Assembly (NCBI GenBank): GCA_009781175.1
Contig: WQYQ01000003.1
Location: 168,328 to 232,327, forward strand
DNA from: Betaproteobacteria bacterium
Lineage (GTDB): Bacteria; Pseudomonadota; Gammaproteobacteria; Burkholderiales; Rhodocyclaceae
Direction of reading: 5' to 3'
Length of the DNA: 64,000 bases
Within the stretch, counting starts at the first letter, position 1, and every line of letters starts with the position of its first letter. The notes under the pieces are model-generated. The model was not told where the DNA came from. It saw nothing but the letters and a program-made list of their open reading frames with translations, and searched no databases. Below are positions 1-8,636 of the stretch, one piece after another. The translations under genes and the position numbers were made by a program.

Positions 1-718
1 AATAGAAAAAACGGATTCGGCGCATGCCGAAGAGCACGAGATAGGACGCCATGACCGCCGAAATCGCACCCGATGCACCGAGCATGTGGCTACCGTATCG
101 GGCTGGGAGCAAAAGTTCCGGCACACAGGCTCCGAGGCCGCCGGCGACGAACAGGAAGAGAAATCCAAGCGCTCCGAGTGAGGCTTCGACCGTGTAACCG
201 ACGATGAACAGCACGACCATGTTGCCTGCGAGATGTTGGACGTTGGCGTGCAGAAACATGTGCGAGACCAACGTCGTCGGCGTGGGATTGCTCGGGTCGA
301 GGCTGTACTGTTCGGTGAAGATCCGCTCGCGCAGTTTTTCGTAGCGCTCGCGGTGCGCGCGCCAGCCCTCGAAATCGGGCATCTCGGCGGTGATCACCTG
401 CCCGGCGTGCAGGCGTTGCATAAAATCGTGATCCGACTCCATCGTCATGAGGACGCGTACTTCCATATCCTGCGCCATGGCTTCAGAGAGTTCGTAGGAG
501 AGGGACTCTTTTCCACGTGCCCGCAAGTCGGTGAGATAGGCGGGCAGCTCTAGATCCGGCAGGACCGAATGCTTGTAATAAGTCAGCGCCTCAAGTTCGC
601 GCGTTTGATCCGTGCCTTGGAAAACGGTGAAGACGATGCAGCAGAACAGGATCAGACCGAGTGTAATGAACGGGGGGCGGCTCCAGTTCGGCTGGGTGGG
701 AAGCGGCAGGATCAGCAT
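1..718 (-). CDS. Rhomboid-family intramembrane serine protease (C-terminus off window)
   Basis: Read on the minus strand from ATG at 718, the frame is open to the window edge (239 complete codons). After an N-terminal hydrophobic segment (about residues 17-34) and a long polar soluble region comes HMFLHANVQHLAGNM, the conserved His/Asn segment of rhomboid TM2. A membrane helix follows, then GASGAISAV, which carries the GxSG nucleophile serine of TM4. The TM6 catalytic His lies beyond the window. The family cleaves single-pass membrane proteins inside the bilayer; the substrate here is unknown. The roughly 130-residue insert between the first TM and the rhomboid core is longer than in GlpG. 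Start choice rests on the ATG and immediate hydrophobicity; no other start was tested. Confidence 0.85.
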   Translation of the reverse strand, partial: MLILPLPTQPNWSRPPFITLGLILFCCIVFTVFQGTDQTRELEALTYYKHSVLPDLELPAYLTDLRARGKESLSYELSEAMAQDMEVRVLMTMESDHDFMQRLHAGQVITAEMPDFEGWRAHRERYEKLRERIFTEQYSLDPSNPTPTTLVSHMFLHANVQHLAGNMVVLFIVGYTVEASLGALGFLFLFVAGGLGACVPELLLPARYGSHMLGASGAISAVMASYLVLFGMRRIRFFY

Positions 719-1051
719 TGATCAATATAGAGATGAAGCGGCTTGCGCAGTATGCCGCAAGCTGGCCGTACTCCGAAGCGGGACGGCATGAATGCTGTGA
801 CTATGTTGGGGCGCAATTCAATTTTTTGACCACGAGTCGAGTGCAAGCCCCGCCATTGATGGCGGGGTCAGCGAGACAAGCGTTACTGGCGCCAAAGGCG
901 TCCCTGATTTGCTCAGCGTACGTGCTGACTATCTCATTACGTTAGGGTTTGCTACTTTGCGTCTTCCAGGTATGCGTGCGAATAAATCGAAAATACGTTA
1001 ATTGCCGGAACAGGGCGGAGCAGGAAGTGAGGGCGAGGTAAAATTCCGCTC
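719..1051. other. Intergenic region with hairpin and repeat copy A
   Basis: There is no credible gene in this 333-base gap between the divergent rhomboid gene and dnaE. It holds a small perfect hairpin (GCTTGCG at 741-747 paired with CGCAAGC at 756-762) and a degenerate copy of the window's dispersed palindromic repeat (about 825-952). The last 100 bases must contain the dnaE promoter and ribosome binding site, but I see no convincing -35/-10 pair. Confidence 0.6.
825..952. repeat. Mosaic palindromic repeat, copy A
   Basis: The left half (about 825-905) matches the copies at 14531-14659 and 35091-35216 closely, including the perfect hairpin CCCCGCCATTGATGGCGGGG and a GGCGCCAAAGGCG hairpin. 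The right half (about 905-952) is decayed but keeps patches such as GTTAGGGTTTGC. In the minus reading frame it gives ...[18 protein letters not shown], the same peptide as the other copies. Confidence 0.8.
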
Positions 1052-4000
1052 ATGACTTCCGCTGCAAACCCCCGCTTCATTCACCTGCGCGTGCATACCG
1101 AATTCTCGATCGAGGACGGCATCGCGCGTGTCGATGACACGATCAAGCTCGCCGCGGCCGACGGCATGCCCGCGCTCGGCATTTCCGACCTCGCCAATCT
1201 TTTCGGCATGGTCAAGCATTACAAGGGCTGTCGTGACGCCGGCTTGAAGCCGATCGTCGGCGTCGACGCCTGGATCACGAATGAGGCCGAGCGCGAGAAG
1301 CCGCACCGCGTGTTGCTGATCTGCAAGCATCGCGCTGGCTACGGCCAGCTTTGCGAACTGCTGACGCGCGCTTTTCTCGAAAACAAGCATCGCGGCCATG
1401 CCGAGATCCGCAAGGATTGGCTGAATGCCGAATCGGCCTCGGGCCTCATCTGCCTTTCCGGTGCGATGCATGGCGACATCGGCGCGGCGCTCGCGGCTGG
1501 AAATATGGATTCCGCGCGGCGGCTTGCGAACGATTGGGTGCAGCGCTTTCCGAATAGTTTCTACATCGAGTTGCAGCGCGCGGGCCATGCGGGCGCCGAG
1601 CGCTATATCCGCGATGCGCTCGCGCTCGTCGGCGAACTCGATCTGCCCGTCGTCGCCACGCATCCGGTGCAGTTCGCCGGGCGCGAAGATTTTCGCGCGC
1701 ATGAGGCGCGCGTATGTATCGCGCAGGGCTATGTGCTCGCCGATACGCGGCGGCCGAAACCTTTCACCGAGGAGCAGTATTTCAAGACGCAGGCCGAAAT
1801 GGCCGCGCTTTTTCACGATATTCCGGAAGCGCTCGAAAACTCGGTCGAGATCGCGCGCCGTTGCTCGCTGAGCGTCACGCTCGGCAAGAACTTCCTGCCC
1901 TTGTTCCCGACGCCCGAGGGCATGGGCCTCGACGATTTTCTCGTCCAGGAAGCCAAGCGAGGTCTTGAGGAACGGCTGGAGCAGCTTTACCCGAACAGCG
2001 AGGAGCGCGAACGCGAGCGCCCGCGTTACTACGAACGTTTGCAGTTCGAGACCGACACGATCATCCAGATGGGTTTCCCCGGTTACTTCCTTATCGTGGC
2101 GGACTTCATCCAATGGGCCAAGCACAACGGCGTGCCGGTTGGCCCCGGACGCGGCTCGGGCGCGGGTTCGCTGGTCGCGTATTCGCTCAAGATCACCGAC
2201 CTTGACCCGACCGCCTACGCGCTGCTGTTCGAGCGTTTCCTGAATCCCGAACGCGTGTCGATGCCCGACTTCGATATCGATTTCTGCCAGGACAACCGCT
2301 ACCGCGTCATCGAATACGTGCGCGAGCGCTACGGCCGCGATGCCGTGAGCCAGATCGCCACCTTCGGCACGATGGCCTCGAAGGCGGTCGTGCGCGATGT
2401 CGGGCGCGTGCTCGATCTGCCTTATGGCCTGTGCGACCGGCTCTCCAAGCTGATTCCGGTCGTGCAGAACAAGCCGCTCGGTTTGGAGGAGGCGAAGGAG
2501 CAGGAGCCCGCGATCGGCGAGATGATGGCGGACGCCAACGACGGCGAATCGATCGGCGAGCTGTGGGAGCTTGCCTTGCCGCTCGAAGGCATGACGCGCG
2601 GCGTCGGCATGCACGCGGGCGGCGTGCTGATCGCGCCGGGCAAGCTGACGGATTTCTGCCCGCTCTACATCGCCGATGGCGAGGACGCGGTCCCGGTTTC
2701 GCAGTTCGACAAAGATGACGTCGAAGCCGTCGGCCTCGTGAAATTCGACTTCCTCGGCTTGCGCAACCTCACAATCATCCAGCTCGCGCTCGAATACGTC
2801 GAACGCCTGACGGGCGAAAAAATCGATTTGATGGCGCTCGGCTTCACCGACCCCGCGGCCTATCAGATCCTGAAAGACGCCAACACCACCGCGATCTTCC
2901 AGGTGGAATCGGACGGCATGAAAAAGCTTCTCAAGAAGCTCGGCCCCGACCGCTTCGAAGACATCATCGCCGTGCTCGCGCTCTACCGTCCCGGCCCGCT
3001 CGGTTCGGGCATGGTCGACGATTTCATTCTGCGCAAAAAAGGCCAGCAGGCGATCGATTATTTCCACCCAGACCTGGAGCCATGCCTGTCGCCGACTTAC
3101 GGCGTCATCGTGTATCAGGAACAGGTGATGCAGATCTCGCAGATCATCGGCGGCTACACGCTTGGCGGGGCCGATATGCTGCGCCGCGCGATGGGCAAGA
3201 AGAAGCCGGAAGAGATGGCCAAGCACCGCGAGACGATCGCGGCGGGCGCGCAGCAGAAAGGCTACGACCCGGCGCTGGCCGAACACCTCTTCGATCTGAT
3301 GACGAAGTTCGCCGAGTACGGCTTCAACAAGTCGCACACCGCCGCATATGCCGTCGTCACCTATCACACCGCCTGGCTCAAGGCGCACCACTGCGCGGCC
3401 TTCATGGCGGCGACGATGTCGTCCGACATGGACAACACCGACACCGTCAAGATCTTCTTCGAGGACACGCTCGCCAACGGCGTGCAGGTGCTGCCGCCCG
3501 ACGTCAACGCGTCGTACTACCGCTTCGAGCCGACCGATGCAAAAACGATCCGCTATGGCCTCGGCGCGGTCAAAGGCTGCGGCGCTCCCGCGGTTGAAGC
3601 GATTCTCGCCGCGCGCCGCGAAGGCGGGCTGTTCAAGGATCTGTTCGATTTCTGTACGCGCGTCGATCGCCGCTCGGTCAACCGGCGCGTCGTCGAAGCG
3701 CTGGTCCGCGCCGGCGCTTTCGATACGCTCGACGCGCAGCGCGCGCGCTTGATCGCAAGCGTCGGCCTCGCGATGGACTGGGCCGAGCAGAAGGCGGCGA
3801 ATGCCGCGCAGGTCGGGCTGTTCGATGCACCCGACATGCAGGCCGAGCATGCGCCGTCGTTCGTGGAAGCGAAGCCGTGGACCGAGCGCCAGCGGCTGAC
3901 CGAGGAAAAGCTCGCAATCGGTTTCTTCCTCTCGGGCCATCCCTACAACGCCTTCAAGTCTGAGGTGGCGCGTTTCATCCGCACGCCGCTGGCGCGTCTC

Positions 4001-4546
4001 GAACCGCGCAAGGAGCCGCAGGTGATCGCTGGCGTGGTGGCGGGGCAGCGCGTCAAGATCGGACAACGCGGCAAGATGTGCTTCGTGCAACTCGACGATG
4101 GAACGGCGCAGCTCGAAGTTTCGGTGTTCGCCGAAACCCTGGATCTGAATAAGAACAAGATCGTCACCGACGAAGTGCTGATCGTCGAAGCCAAGATCAG
4201 TCACGACGATTTCACCGGAGGGCTGCGCATCATTGCCGACCGCCTGATGACGCTTGGCGAAGCGCGCGCGCGCTATGCGCGTTCGCTGGTGCTGCGCATG
4301 AACGGCGAAGTCGCCGCCGCGGGCGGCGCAAGCGCCGCGGTAAGCCGCTTGCAGGATCTGCTTGCCGCGTATCGCGGCAATGCGGAGTCGGACAGCACAT
4401 GCCCCGTGCGTTTGTCGTATCGCAATGCGCGGGCGGAGGGCGATTTGCCTTTTGGCGGCAAATGGCGTGTGCGGCTCGAAGAGCCTTTGCTCGAACAACT
4501 GCGCGAATGGCTCAGCCCGGACAGCGTTGAAGTTTTATATCAATAA
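1052..4546 (+). CDS. dnaE: DNA polymerase III subunit alpha
   Basis: This is the replicative polymerase catalytic subunit (1164 aa, the family's usual size). The N-terminal PHP domain begins with FIHLRVHTEFSIEDG. The palm carries GPGRGSGAGSLVAYSL and MPDFDIDFCQDNR, placing two catalytic Asp at residues 406 and 408; the third is in VKFDFLGLRNLT (Asp566). An OB-fold follows near residue 990 (VIAGVVAGQRVKIGQRGKM). It is of the DnaE1 type, expected to bind the beta clamp and epsilon in the holoenzyme. ATG at 1052 gives the usual N-terminus. A long antisense ORF covers it but is only a codon-bias shadow. trmL follows 36 bp downstream on the same strand. Confidence 0.97.
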   Translation: MTSAANPRFIHLRVHTEFSIEDGIARVDDTIKLAAADGMPALGISDLANLFGMVKHYKGCRDAGLKPIVGVDAWITNEAEREKPHRVLLICKHRAGYGQLCELLTRAFLENKHRGHAEIRKDWLNAESASGLICLSGAMHGDIGAALAAGNMDSARRLANDWVQRFPNSFYIELQRAGHAGAERYIRDALALVGELDLPVVATHPVQFAGREDFRAHEARVCIAQGYVLADTRRPKPFTEEQYFKTQAEMAALFHDIPEALENSVEIARRCSLSVTLGKNFLPLFPTPEGMGLDDFLVQEAKRGLEERLEQLYPNSEERERERPRYYERLQFETDTIIQMGFPGYFLIVADFIQWAKHNGVPVGPGRGSGAGSLVAYSLKITDLDPTAYALLFERFLNPERVSMPDFDIDFCQDNRYRVIEYVRERYGRDAVSQIATFGTMASKAVVRDVGRVLDLPYGLCDRLSKLIPVVQNKPLGLEEAKEQEPAIGEMMADANDGESIGELWELALPLEGMTRGVGMHAGGVLIAPGKLTDFCPLYIADGEDAVPVSQFDKDDVEAVGLVKFDFLGLRNLTIIQLALEYVERLTGEKIDLMALGFTDPAAYQILKDANTTAIFQVESDGMKKLLKKLGPDRFEDIIAVLALYRPGPLGSGMVDDFILRKKGQQAIDYFHPDLEPCLSPTYGVIVYQEQVMQISQIIGGYTLGGADMLRRAMGKKKPEEMAKHRETIAAGAQQKGYDPALAEHLFDLMTKFAEYGFNKSHTAAYAVVTYHTAWLKAHHCAAFMAATMSSDMDNTDTVKIFFEDTLANGVQVLPPDVNASYYRFEPTDAKTIRYGLGAVKGCGAPAVEAILAARREGGLFKDLFDFCTRVDRRSVNRRVVEALVRAGAFDTLDAQRARLIASVGLAMDWAEQKAANAAQVGLFDAPDMQAEHAPSFVEAKPWTERQRLTEEKLAIGFFLSGHPYNAFKSEVARFIRTPLARLEPRKEPQVIAGVVAGQRVKIGQRGKMCFVQLDDGTAQLEVSVFAETLDLNKNKIVTDEVLIVEAKISHDDFTGGLRIIADRLMTLGEARARYARSLVLRMNGEVAAAGGASAAVSRLQDLLAAYRGNAESDSTCPVRLSYRNARAEGDLPFGGKWRVRLEEPLLEQLREWLSPDSVEVLYQ

Positions 4547-4582
4547 CCACTCGGTACGGACTCTGAACAGGTTCTGCGTTTT

Positions 4583-5047
4583 ATGTTCAATATCGTTCTC
4601 GTCGAACCGGAGATTCCCGGCAATACCGGCAACATCATTCGCCTGGCCGCCAATGCGGGATGCCATCTGCATCTCGTCGAACCGCTTGGGTTCAATTTGG
4701 AAGAAAAACAACTGCGCCGGGCAGGGCTCGATTATCACGACCTCGCGCGCATGACGCTGTATCCGGATTGGGCGGCTTGCAGCGCCGCGCTTGCCGGTGG
4801 GCGGTTCTTTGCGCTGACGACACGCGGCACGCTGCGCTACGACACCGTCGCTTACCAGCCGGGCGACGTTTTAGTTTTTGGCGCGGAAACGCGCGGCCTT
4901 GCGCCGGAGTTGCGCGATTCGTTCGCGCCGGAACAGAAACTGCGCGTTCCAATGCAGCCTTCGAACCGCAGCCTGAATTTATCGAATACGGTTGCGCTGG
5001 TGGTGTTCGAAGCGTGGCGGCAGCAGGGGTTCGCCGGCGGCGAATAG
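4583..5047 (+). CDS. trmL: tRNA (cytidine(34)-2'-O)-methyltransferase TrmL
   Basis: SPOUT-class SAM-dependent enzyme that 2'-O-methylates the wobble base of tRNA-Leu isoacceptors. It is 154 aa, the family length. Signatures are MFNIVLVEPEIPGNTGNIIR at the N-terminus, FGAETRGLAPE in the SAM-binding trefoil knot, and MQPSNRSLNLSNTVALV near the C-terminus. It is preceded by dnaE on the same strand, and its stop lies 4 bp from the convergent gpsA stop. Confidence 0.95.
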   Translation: MFNIVLVEPEIPGNTGNIIRLAANAGCHLHLVEPLGFNLEEKQLRRAGLDYHDLARMTLYPDWAACSAALAGGRFFALTTRGTLRYDTVAYQPGDVLVFGAETRGLAPELRDSFAPEQKLRVPMQPSNRSLNLSNTVALVVFEAWRQQGFAGGE

Positions 5048-5051
5048 GGTT

Positions 5052-6041
5052 TTAACCCTCGATTTTCGGATCGCGCGTCATCAGTTGTTCGACCGCGGCG
5101 CGCGGGGCTAGGCCCTCATGTAAGACGGCGTCGACCGCATGCGTAATCGGCATTTCGATACCGAGTTCGCGCGCGCGCCGCGCGACCTCGCGCGCGGTGG
5201 GCACGCCTTCCGCGACATGACCGAGCGATTCGAGGATCTCGGCAAGCTGTCGGCCTTGCGCGAGCGCCAGGCCGACGTTGCGATTGCGTGACAGATCGCC
5301 GGTGCAAGTCAGGATCAAATCGCCGACGCCCGCAAGACCCATGAAGGTTTCGCGCCGTCCGCCGAGCGCCAGTCCGAAGCGCGTGATTTCGGCCAGACCG
5401 CGTGTGATGAGCGCCGCGCGCGCATTGAAGCCGAAGTGCAAACCGTCGCAAATGCCGGTGGCGATCGCGAGGACGTTTTTGACCGCGCCGCAGACTTCGG
5501 CGCCGATCAGATCGTCGGTCGCATACAGACGCAGACGCGAATGGTGCAACTCGCTAACCCAGTGTTTCGCGAAGTCGAGCGAGCGACCGGAAAGGGTAAT
5601 CGCGCCCGGCAGGCCGGCGGCGATTTCCTGCGCGAAGCTCGGGCCGGTCAGGACGCCGTAGTCCGCCGTAGGGGCGAGTTCTTCGCGGGCAATATCGTTC
5701 GGCAGGCGGCCGCTTTCGGCTTCGAGGCCCTTGCAAGCCCACAGGACGGGAAGCTGCGGTGCATGCTGCGCAATGGCGCGCAGGGTATCGCGCAGGCCGG
5801 CGACCGGCGTGGCGATCAGGGCGAGGCTTGCGCCGTCGAGGGCGGCGTCGAGTTCATCGGCGACCTGGACCGCATCCGGTAAGGGAATGCCGGGCAGCAG
5901 CGCCCGGTTTTCGCGCTCGCGGCGCAAGGCGATCTGCTGTTCGCGCTCCCGTCCCCAAAGGACGATCGGGTGCCGGCGTGCGAAGCTGATCGCCAGCGCG
6001 GTGCCCCAGGCGCCCGCTCCCAGGATTGCAACATGGCCCAT
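5052..6041 (-). CDS. gpsA: Glycerol-3-phosphate dehydrogenase [NAD(P)+]
   Basis: Reduces dihydroxyacetone phosphate to sn-glycerol-3-phosphate, the entry step of phospholipid synthesis. The protein has 329 aa. The Rossmann motif GAGAWG is at residues 8-13; LTGPSFAQEIA is the family signature region; the catalytic lysine lies in CGAVKNVLAIATG (Lys188). The C-terminal domain contains TCTGDLSRNRNVG. It is the last gene of a leftward operon, 6 bp after the SH3 gene. The pairing of secB, grxC and gpsA is typical of proteobacteria. Confidence 0.96.
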   Translation of the reverse strand: MGHVAILGAGAWGTALAISFARRHPIVLWGREREQQIALRRERENRALLPGIPLPDAVQVADELDAALDGASLALIATPVAGLRDTLRAIAQHAPQLPVLWACKGLEAESGRLPNDIAREELAPTADYGVLTGPSFAQEIAAGLPGAITLSGRSLDFAKHWVSELHHSRLRLYATDDLIGAEVCGAVKNVLAIATGICDGLHFGFNARAALITRGLAEITRFGLALGGRRETFMGLAGVGDLILTCTGDLSRNRNVGLALAQGRQLAEILESLGHVAEGVPTAREVARRARELGIEMPITHAVDAVLHEGLAPRAAVEQLMTRDPKIEG

Positions 6042-6047
6042 CGGGTA

Positions 6048-6488
6048 TCAGCCGCCCCAGACGTCGCTAGCGCGGATGTAGCCGGTGCTGCCGTCGCGAT
6101 GCTTGACCTTGATCCAGCCCGTGTTCGGGTTGTCGAGCACGTTGAGGACGACATCTTTCACGGCAGAGAAGACCAGCGGGCTGGAGGCGTTCGCGGCCTG
6201 GCGCACTTCAGCCGTCGCGGCCGTGACGATGACGGTGCGCTGATCGGCGAGCGATGCGCGCTCGATCCAGGCGATCGTGCCGCTGGCGTCGCGTACCTTG
6301 ACCCATTTGTCGAGCGAGATGACGACTTCGACGGGTGTGCCGCGCGCGATGATCCAAAGTTTTTTGCCCTTGGTCGAAGGCGCATCGTAGAGCACGGCGA
6401 CTTCGCCAGCGGAACGGAAATCGAGCGCGCTCGCCATGCCGGGTAGCGCGATGGCGAGTGCCGTAAGCAGGAATCTGGAAAGATGCAT
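6048..6488 (-). CDS. Periplasmic bacterial SH3-domain protein
   Basis: This 146-aa protein begins with a classical signal peptide (MHLSRFLLTALAIALPGMASA, cleavage after ASA likely). Two SH3b-like repeats follow: the first around AVLYDAPSTKGKKLWIIARG...WVKVRDASGTIAWI, the second around AEVRQAANASSPLVF...GWIKVKHRDGSTGYI. Such domains commonly bind peptidoglycan or cell-wall peptides, so an envelope role is expected; the specific function is unknown. It sits between secB and gpsA in one operon. Confidence 0.8.
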   Translation of the reverse strand: MHLSRFLLTALAIALPGMASALDFRSAGEVAVLYDAPSTKGKKLWIIARGTPVEVVISLDKWVKVRDASGTIAWIERASLADQRTVIVTAATAEVRQAANASSPLVFSAVKDVVLNVLDNPNTGWIKVKHRDGSTGYIRASDVWGG

Positions 6489-6505
6489 GCCTGTATGCGC
6501 TCTGT

Positions 6506-6973
6506 TTATTGCAGCGAAGGCGCGTTGCCGGCCTGGTTTCCCTGCTGAGCTTGCTGGCGGGCCTGATAGAGCGCTTCGAAGTTGACCGGAGCCAGCATGA
6601 TCGGTTGGAAGCCTGCGCGCATGATTGCGTCGGATACCGCTTCGCGTGCGTAGGGGAAGAGGATGTTGGCGCAGCCGATCATCATGACCGGCTCGATGTC
6701 GGCTTCGGCGAAATTGCGGATCTGGAATACGCCGGACTGTTTGACGTCCACGAGGAAGACGGTATGGTCTTTCGAGGTGGCATTGACGGTGACGGAAACG
6801 GTGACCATGTAGTAGCCGTCATTAACCTTGTCGCCGCTGGTGTTCAGTTCGACGTTGACCTGGGGGGCTTCGCGCTCCAGGAAAACGGCAGGCGCGTTGG
6901 GGACTTCGATCGAGAGGTCTTTGACGAAGAGTTTTTCGATCGAAAACATGGGTTGCTGAGCTTGTTCGGTCAT
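6506..6973 (-). CDS. secB: Protein-export chaperone SecB
   Basis: Cytosolic tetrameric chaperone that keeps precursor proteins unfolded and hands them to SecA. It has 155 aa. The fold is recognisable from FSIEKLFVKDLSIEVPNAP, QVNVELNTSGDKVNDGYY, the acidic FAEADIEPVMMIGCANILF segment and the YAREAVSDAIMRAGFQP helix, all conserved SecB features. The C-terminal tail is Gln-rich (QARQQAQQGNQAGN). It is encoded downstream of grxC, its usual neighbour. Confidence 0.96.
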   Translation of the reverse strand: MTEQAQQPMFSIEKLFVKDLSIEVPNAPAVFLEREAPQVNVELNTSGDKVNDGYYMVTVSVTVNATSKDHTVFLVDVKQSGVFQIRNFAEADIEPVMMIGCANILFPYAREAVSDAIMRAGFQPIMLAPVNFEALYQARQQAQQGNQAGNAPSLQ

Positions 6974-7052
6974 TTGGTTCCAGCCTGCTTGTAGTGGTTA
7001 AAAGACACTGCGGACACCAGCCGCCGTGCCGAAGAATGATGAATCGCCTGTG

Positions 7053-7319
7053 TTACGCCGCGTCGACGGCAAGTAAAGGGTCGAGGCCGCCAGCTCTGTC
7101 CAGTGCATACAGATCGTCGCACCCGCCGATATGGCGGCCATTGATGAAAATCTGCGGGACGGTGCGCTGGCCGGTCAGTTCGATCATGCGGTCGCGCAGC
7201 GCGGGGTCGAGATCGACCCGGCATTTTTCAATCGCGCTCACCCCTTTGCGGGTCAATAGTTGTTCCGCCCTGATGCAGTAAGGGCAAACGGCGGAAGTGT
7301 ACATTAAGATTTTGGCCAT
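7053..7319 (-). CDS. grxC: Glutaredoxin 3
   Basis: Small glutathione-dependent disulfide reductase of 88 aa. The dithiol active site is Cys12-Pro-Tyr-Cys15, followed by the glutathione-binding TVPQIFINGRHIGG. Likely targets include class Ia ribonucleotide reductase and other cytosolic thiol enzymes (family knowledge). It starts 3 bp after the rhodanese stop, so the two are surely co-transcribed; secB follows after 79 bp. Confidence 0.95.
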   Translation of the reverse strand: MAKILMYTSAVCPYCIRAEQLLTRKGVSAIEKCRVDLDPALRDRMIELTGQRTVPQIFINGRHIGGCDDLYALDRAGGLDPLLAVDAA

Positions 7320-7322
7320 ACC

Positions 7323-7730
7323 TTAGCCTTTGATGAGAGGGTGGCCATTTTTCTGCCAGCCTGCAATGCCGCCGCCGAGGTTTTGGACTTTTTCGAAGCC
7401 TGCTTTGACGAGCGTTGCAAGCGCCCGGCTTGAACGCATGCCGGACTGGCAGACCAGCACGATTGGCTTATTCTTGAACTTGGCAAGTTCGCCGATGCGT
7501 TTTTCGAGTTCGGCGAGCGGAATGTTGCGTGCATTGGGAATGTGGCCCGTGGCGAATTCGGCTGCCTCGCGCACGTCGACGACGATGGCGTTTTCGCGGT
7601 TGATCAACATGGTCGCTTCAACCGGGCTCAGCCCGCTGCCGCCCCGTCCGCGCAGCAGTTCGGCAAGCAGCATGCCTCCGCTGACGACGGCCAGCACGAC
7701 GAGGAAGATATTCTGTTTAATAAACTCCAT
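7323..7730 (-). CDS. Membrane-anchored rhodanese-like sulfurtransferase
   Basis: I start at ATG 7730, giving 135 aa with an N-terminal membrane helix (MEFIKQNIFLVVLAVVSGG). A longer frame upstream has no hydrophobic rationale. A single rhodanese domain follows: AIVVDVREAAEFATGHIPNA, then the active-site loop VCQSGMRSS with Cys94 as persulfide carrier, and GGGIAGWQKNGHPL. The family moves sulfane sulfur between thiol acceptors; the physiological donor is not evident. It is first gene of the grxC-secB-gpsA operon, a common arrangement in this class. Confidence 0.9.
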   Translation of the reverse strand: MEFIKQNIFLVVLAVVSGGMLLAELLRGRGGSGLSPVEATMLINRENAIVVDVREAAEFATGHIPNARNIPLAELEKRIGELAKFKNKPIVLVCQSGMRSSRALATLVKAGFEKVQNLGGGIAGWQKNGHPLIKG

Positions 7731-7884
7731 GACCCAACTCAGATTTTTAGTCTTAAAAACGCGGAAACGCCCCGCTACGATCCGATAAAATACCATCTTC
7801 TGAAGTTTGACGTCGGCCAGCCCTCGCTGCACGGCGACATGGAACGGCGCCCCCTGCCCGAATTACTGTAATAAAGGAGTGCTC

Positions 7885-8631
7885 ATGTACAAAATCGTGT
7901 TGCTGCGTCACGGCGAATCGATCTGGAATCTCGAAAACCGCTTTACCGGCTGGACCGATGTGGACTTGACGCCCAAGGGAGTCGAAGAAGCCAAGGCGGC
8001 GGGCCGCCTGCTCAAGGAAAAAGGTTTTGCCTTCGATCTGGCGTTTACTTCGGTGCTCAAGCGTGCGAATAAAACGCTCAATACGGTGCTTGAAGAGTTG
8101 GATCAGCTATGGCTGCCGGTTGAGCATTCCTGGCGTTTGAACGAGCGTCATTACGGCGCGTTGCAGGGGCTCGATAAGTCGGAAACGGCGGCCAAGTTCG
8201 GCGACGATCAGGTCAAAATCTGGCGGCGTTCTTACGATGTGCCACCGCCTGTTCTGGCGGAAGGTGACCCGCGCCTGACGACCAATGATCCGCGCTATGC
8301 CGATCTGCCCGCCGCGCAATTCCCGCGCACCGAATGCTTGAAGGATACGGTCGCGCGCTTCGTGCCTTATTGGCTCGATGCGATCGCGCCGCAAGTGAAG
8401 GCCGGCAAGCGGGTCGTGATCGCGGCGCATGGCAATAGCCTGCGCGCGCTGATCAAATATCTGGACAACATGAGCGAGGGTGAGATTCTTGAACTGAATA
8501 TCCCGACCGCACAGCCGCTCGTGTATGAATTGGATGCTGATCTGAAGCCGCTCAAGCATTATTATCTGGATGATCCGGCGAAGATCGCAGCCGCGTTGAA
8601 TGCTGTCGCCAATCAGGGGAAGGCGAAGTAA
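7885..8631 (+). CDS. gpmA: 2,3-bisphosphoglycerate-dependent phosphoglycerate mutase
   Basis: Glycolytic and gluconeogenic interconversion of 3- and 2-phosphoglycerate. ATG at 7885 follows a strong AAAGGAG site and gives 248 aa, the normal length. [10 protein letters not shown] holds the phosphohistidine (His9); [15 protein letters not shown] and the second His in [17 protein letters not shown] complete the dPGM signature. It is transcribed divergently from the rhodanese operon across a 154-bp gap. The frame is open further upstream but lacks homology there. Confidence 0.96.
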   Translation: MYKIVLLRHGESIWNLENRFTGWTDVDLTPKGVEEAKAAGRLLKEKGFAFDLAFTSVLKRANKTLNTVLEELDQLWLPVEHSWRLNERHYGALQGLDKSETAAKFGDDQVKIWRRSYDVPPPVLAEGDPRLTTNDPRYADLPAAQFPRTECLKDTVARFVPYWLDAIAPQVKAGKRVVIAAHGNSLRALIKYLDNMSEGEILELNIPTAQPLVYELDADLKPLKHYYLDDPAKIAAALNAVANQGKAK

Positions 8632-8636
8632 AACCG

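Noticed and set aside
718..945. 75-codon frame upstream of dnaE
   Set aside because: About half is repeat copy A read in a frame that happens to be open; no ribosome binding site or homology.
998..4498. 1166-codon open frame antisense to dnaE
   Set aside because: It mirrors dnaE codon positions, has no recognisable domain, and is explained by GC-rich third positions removing stops on the opposite strand.
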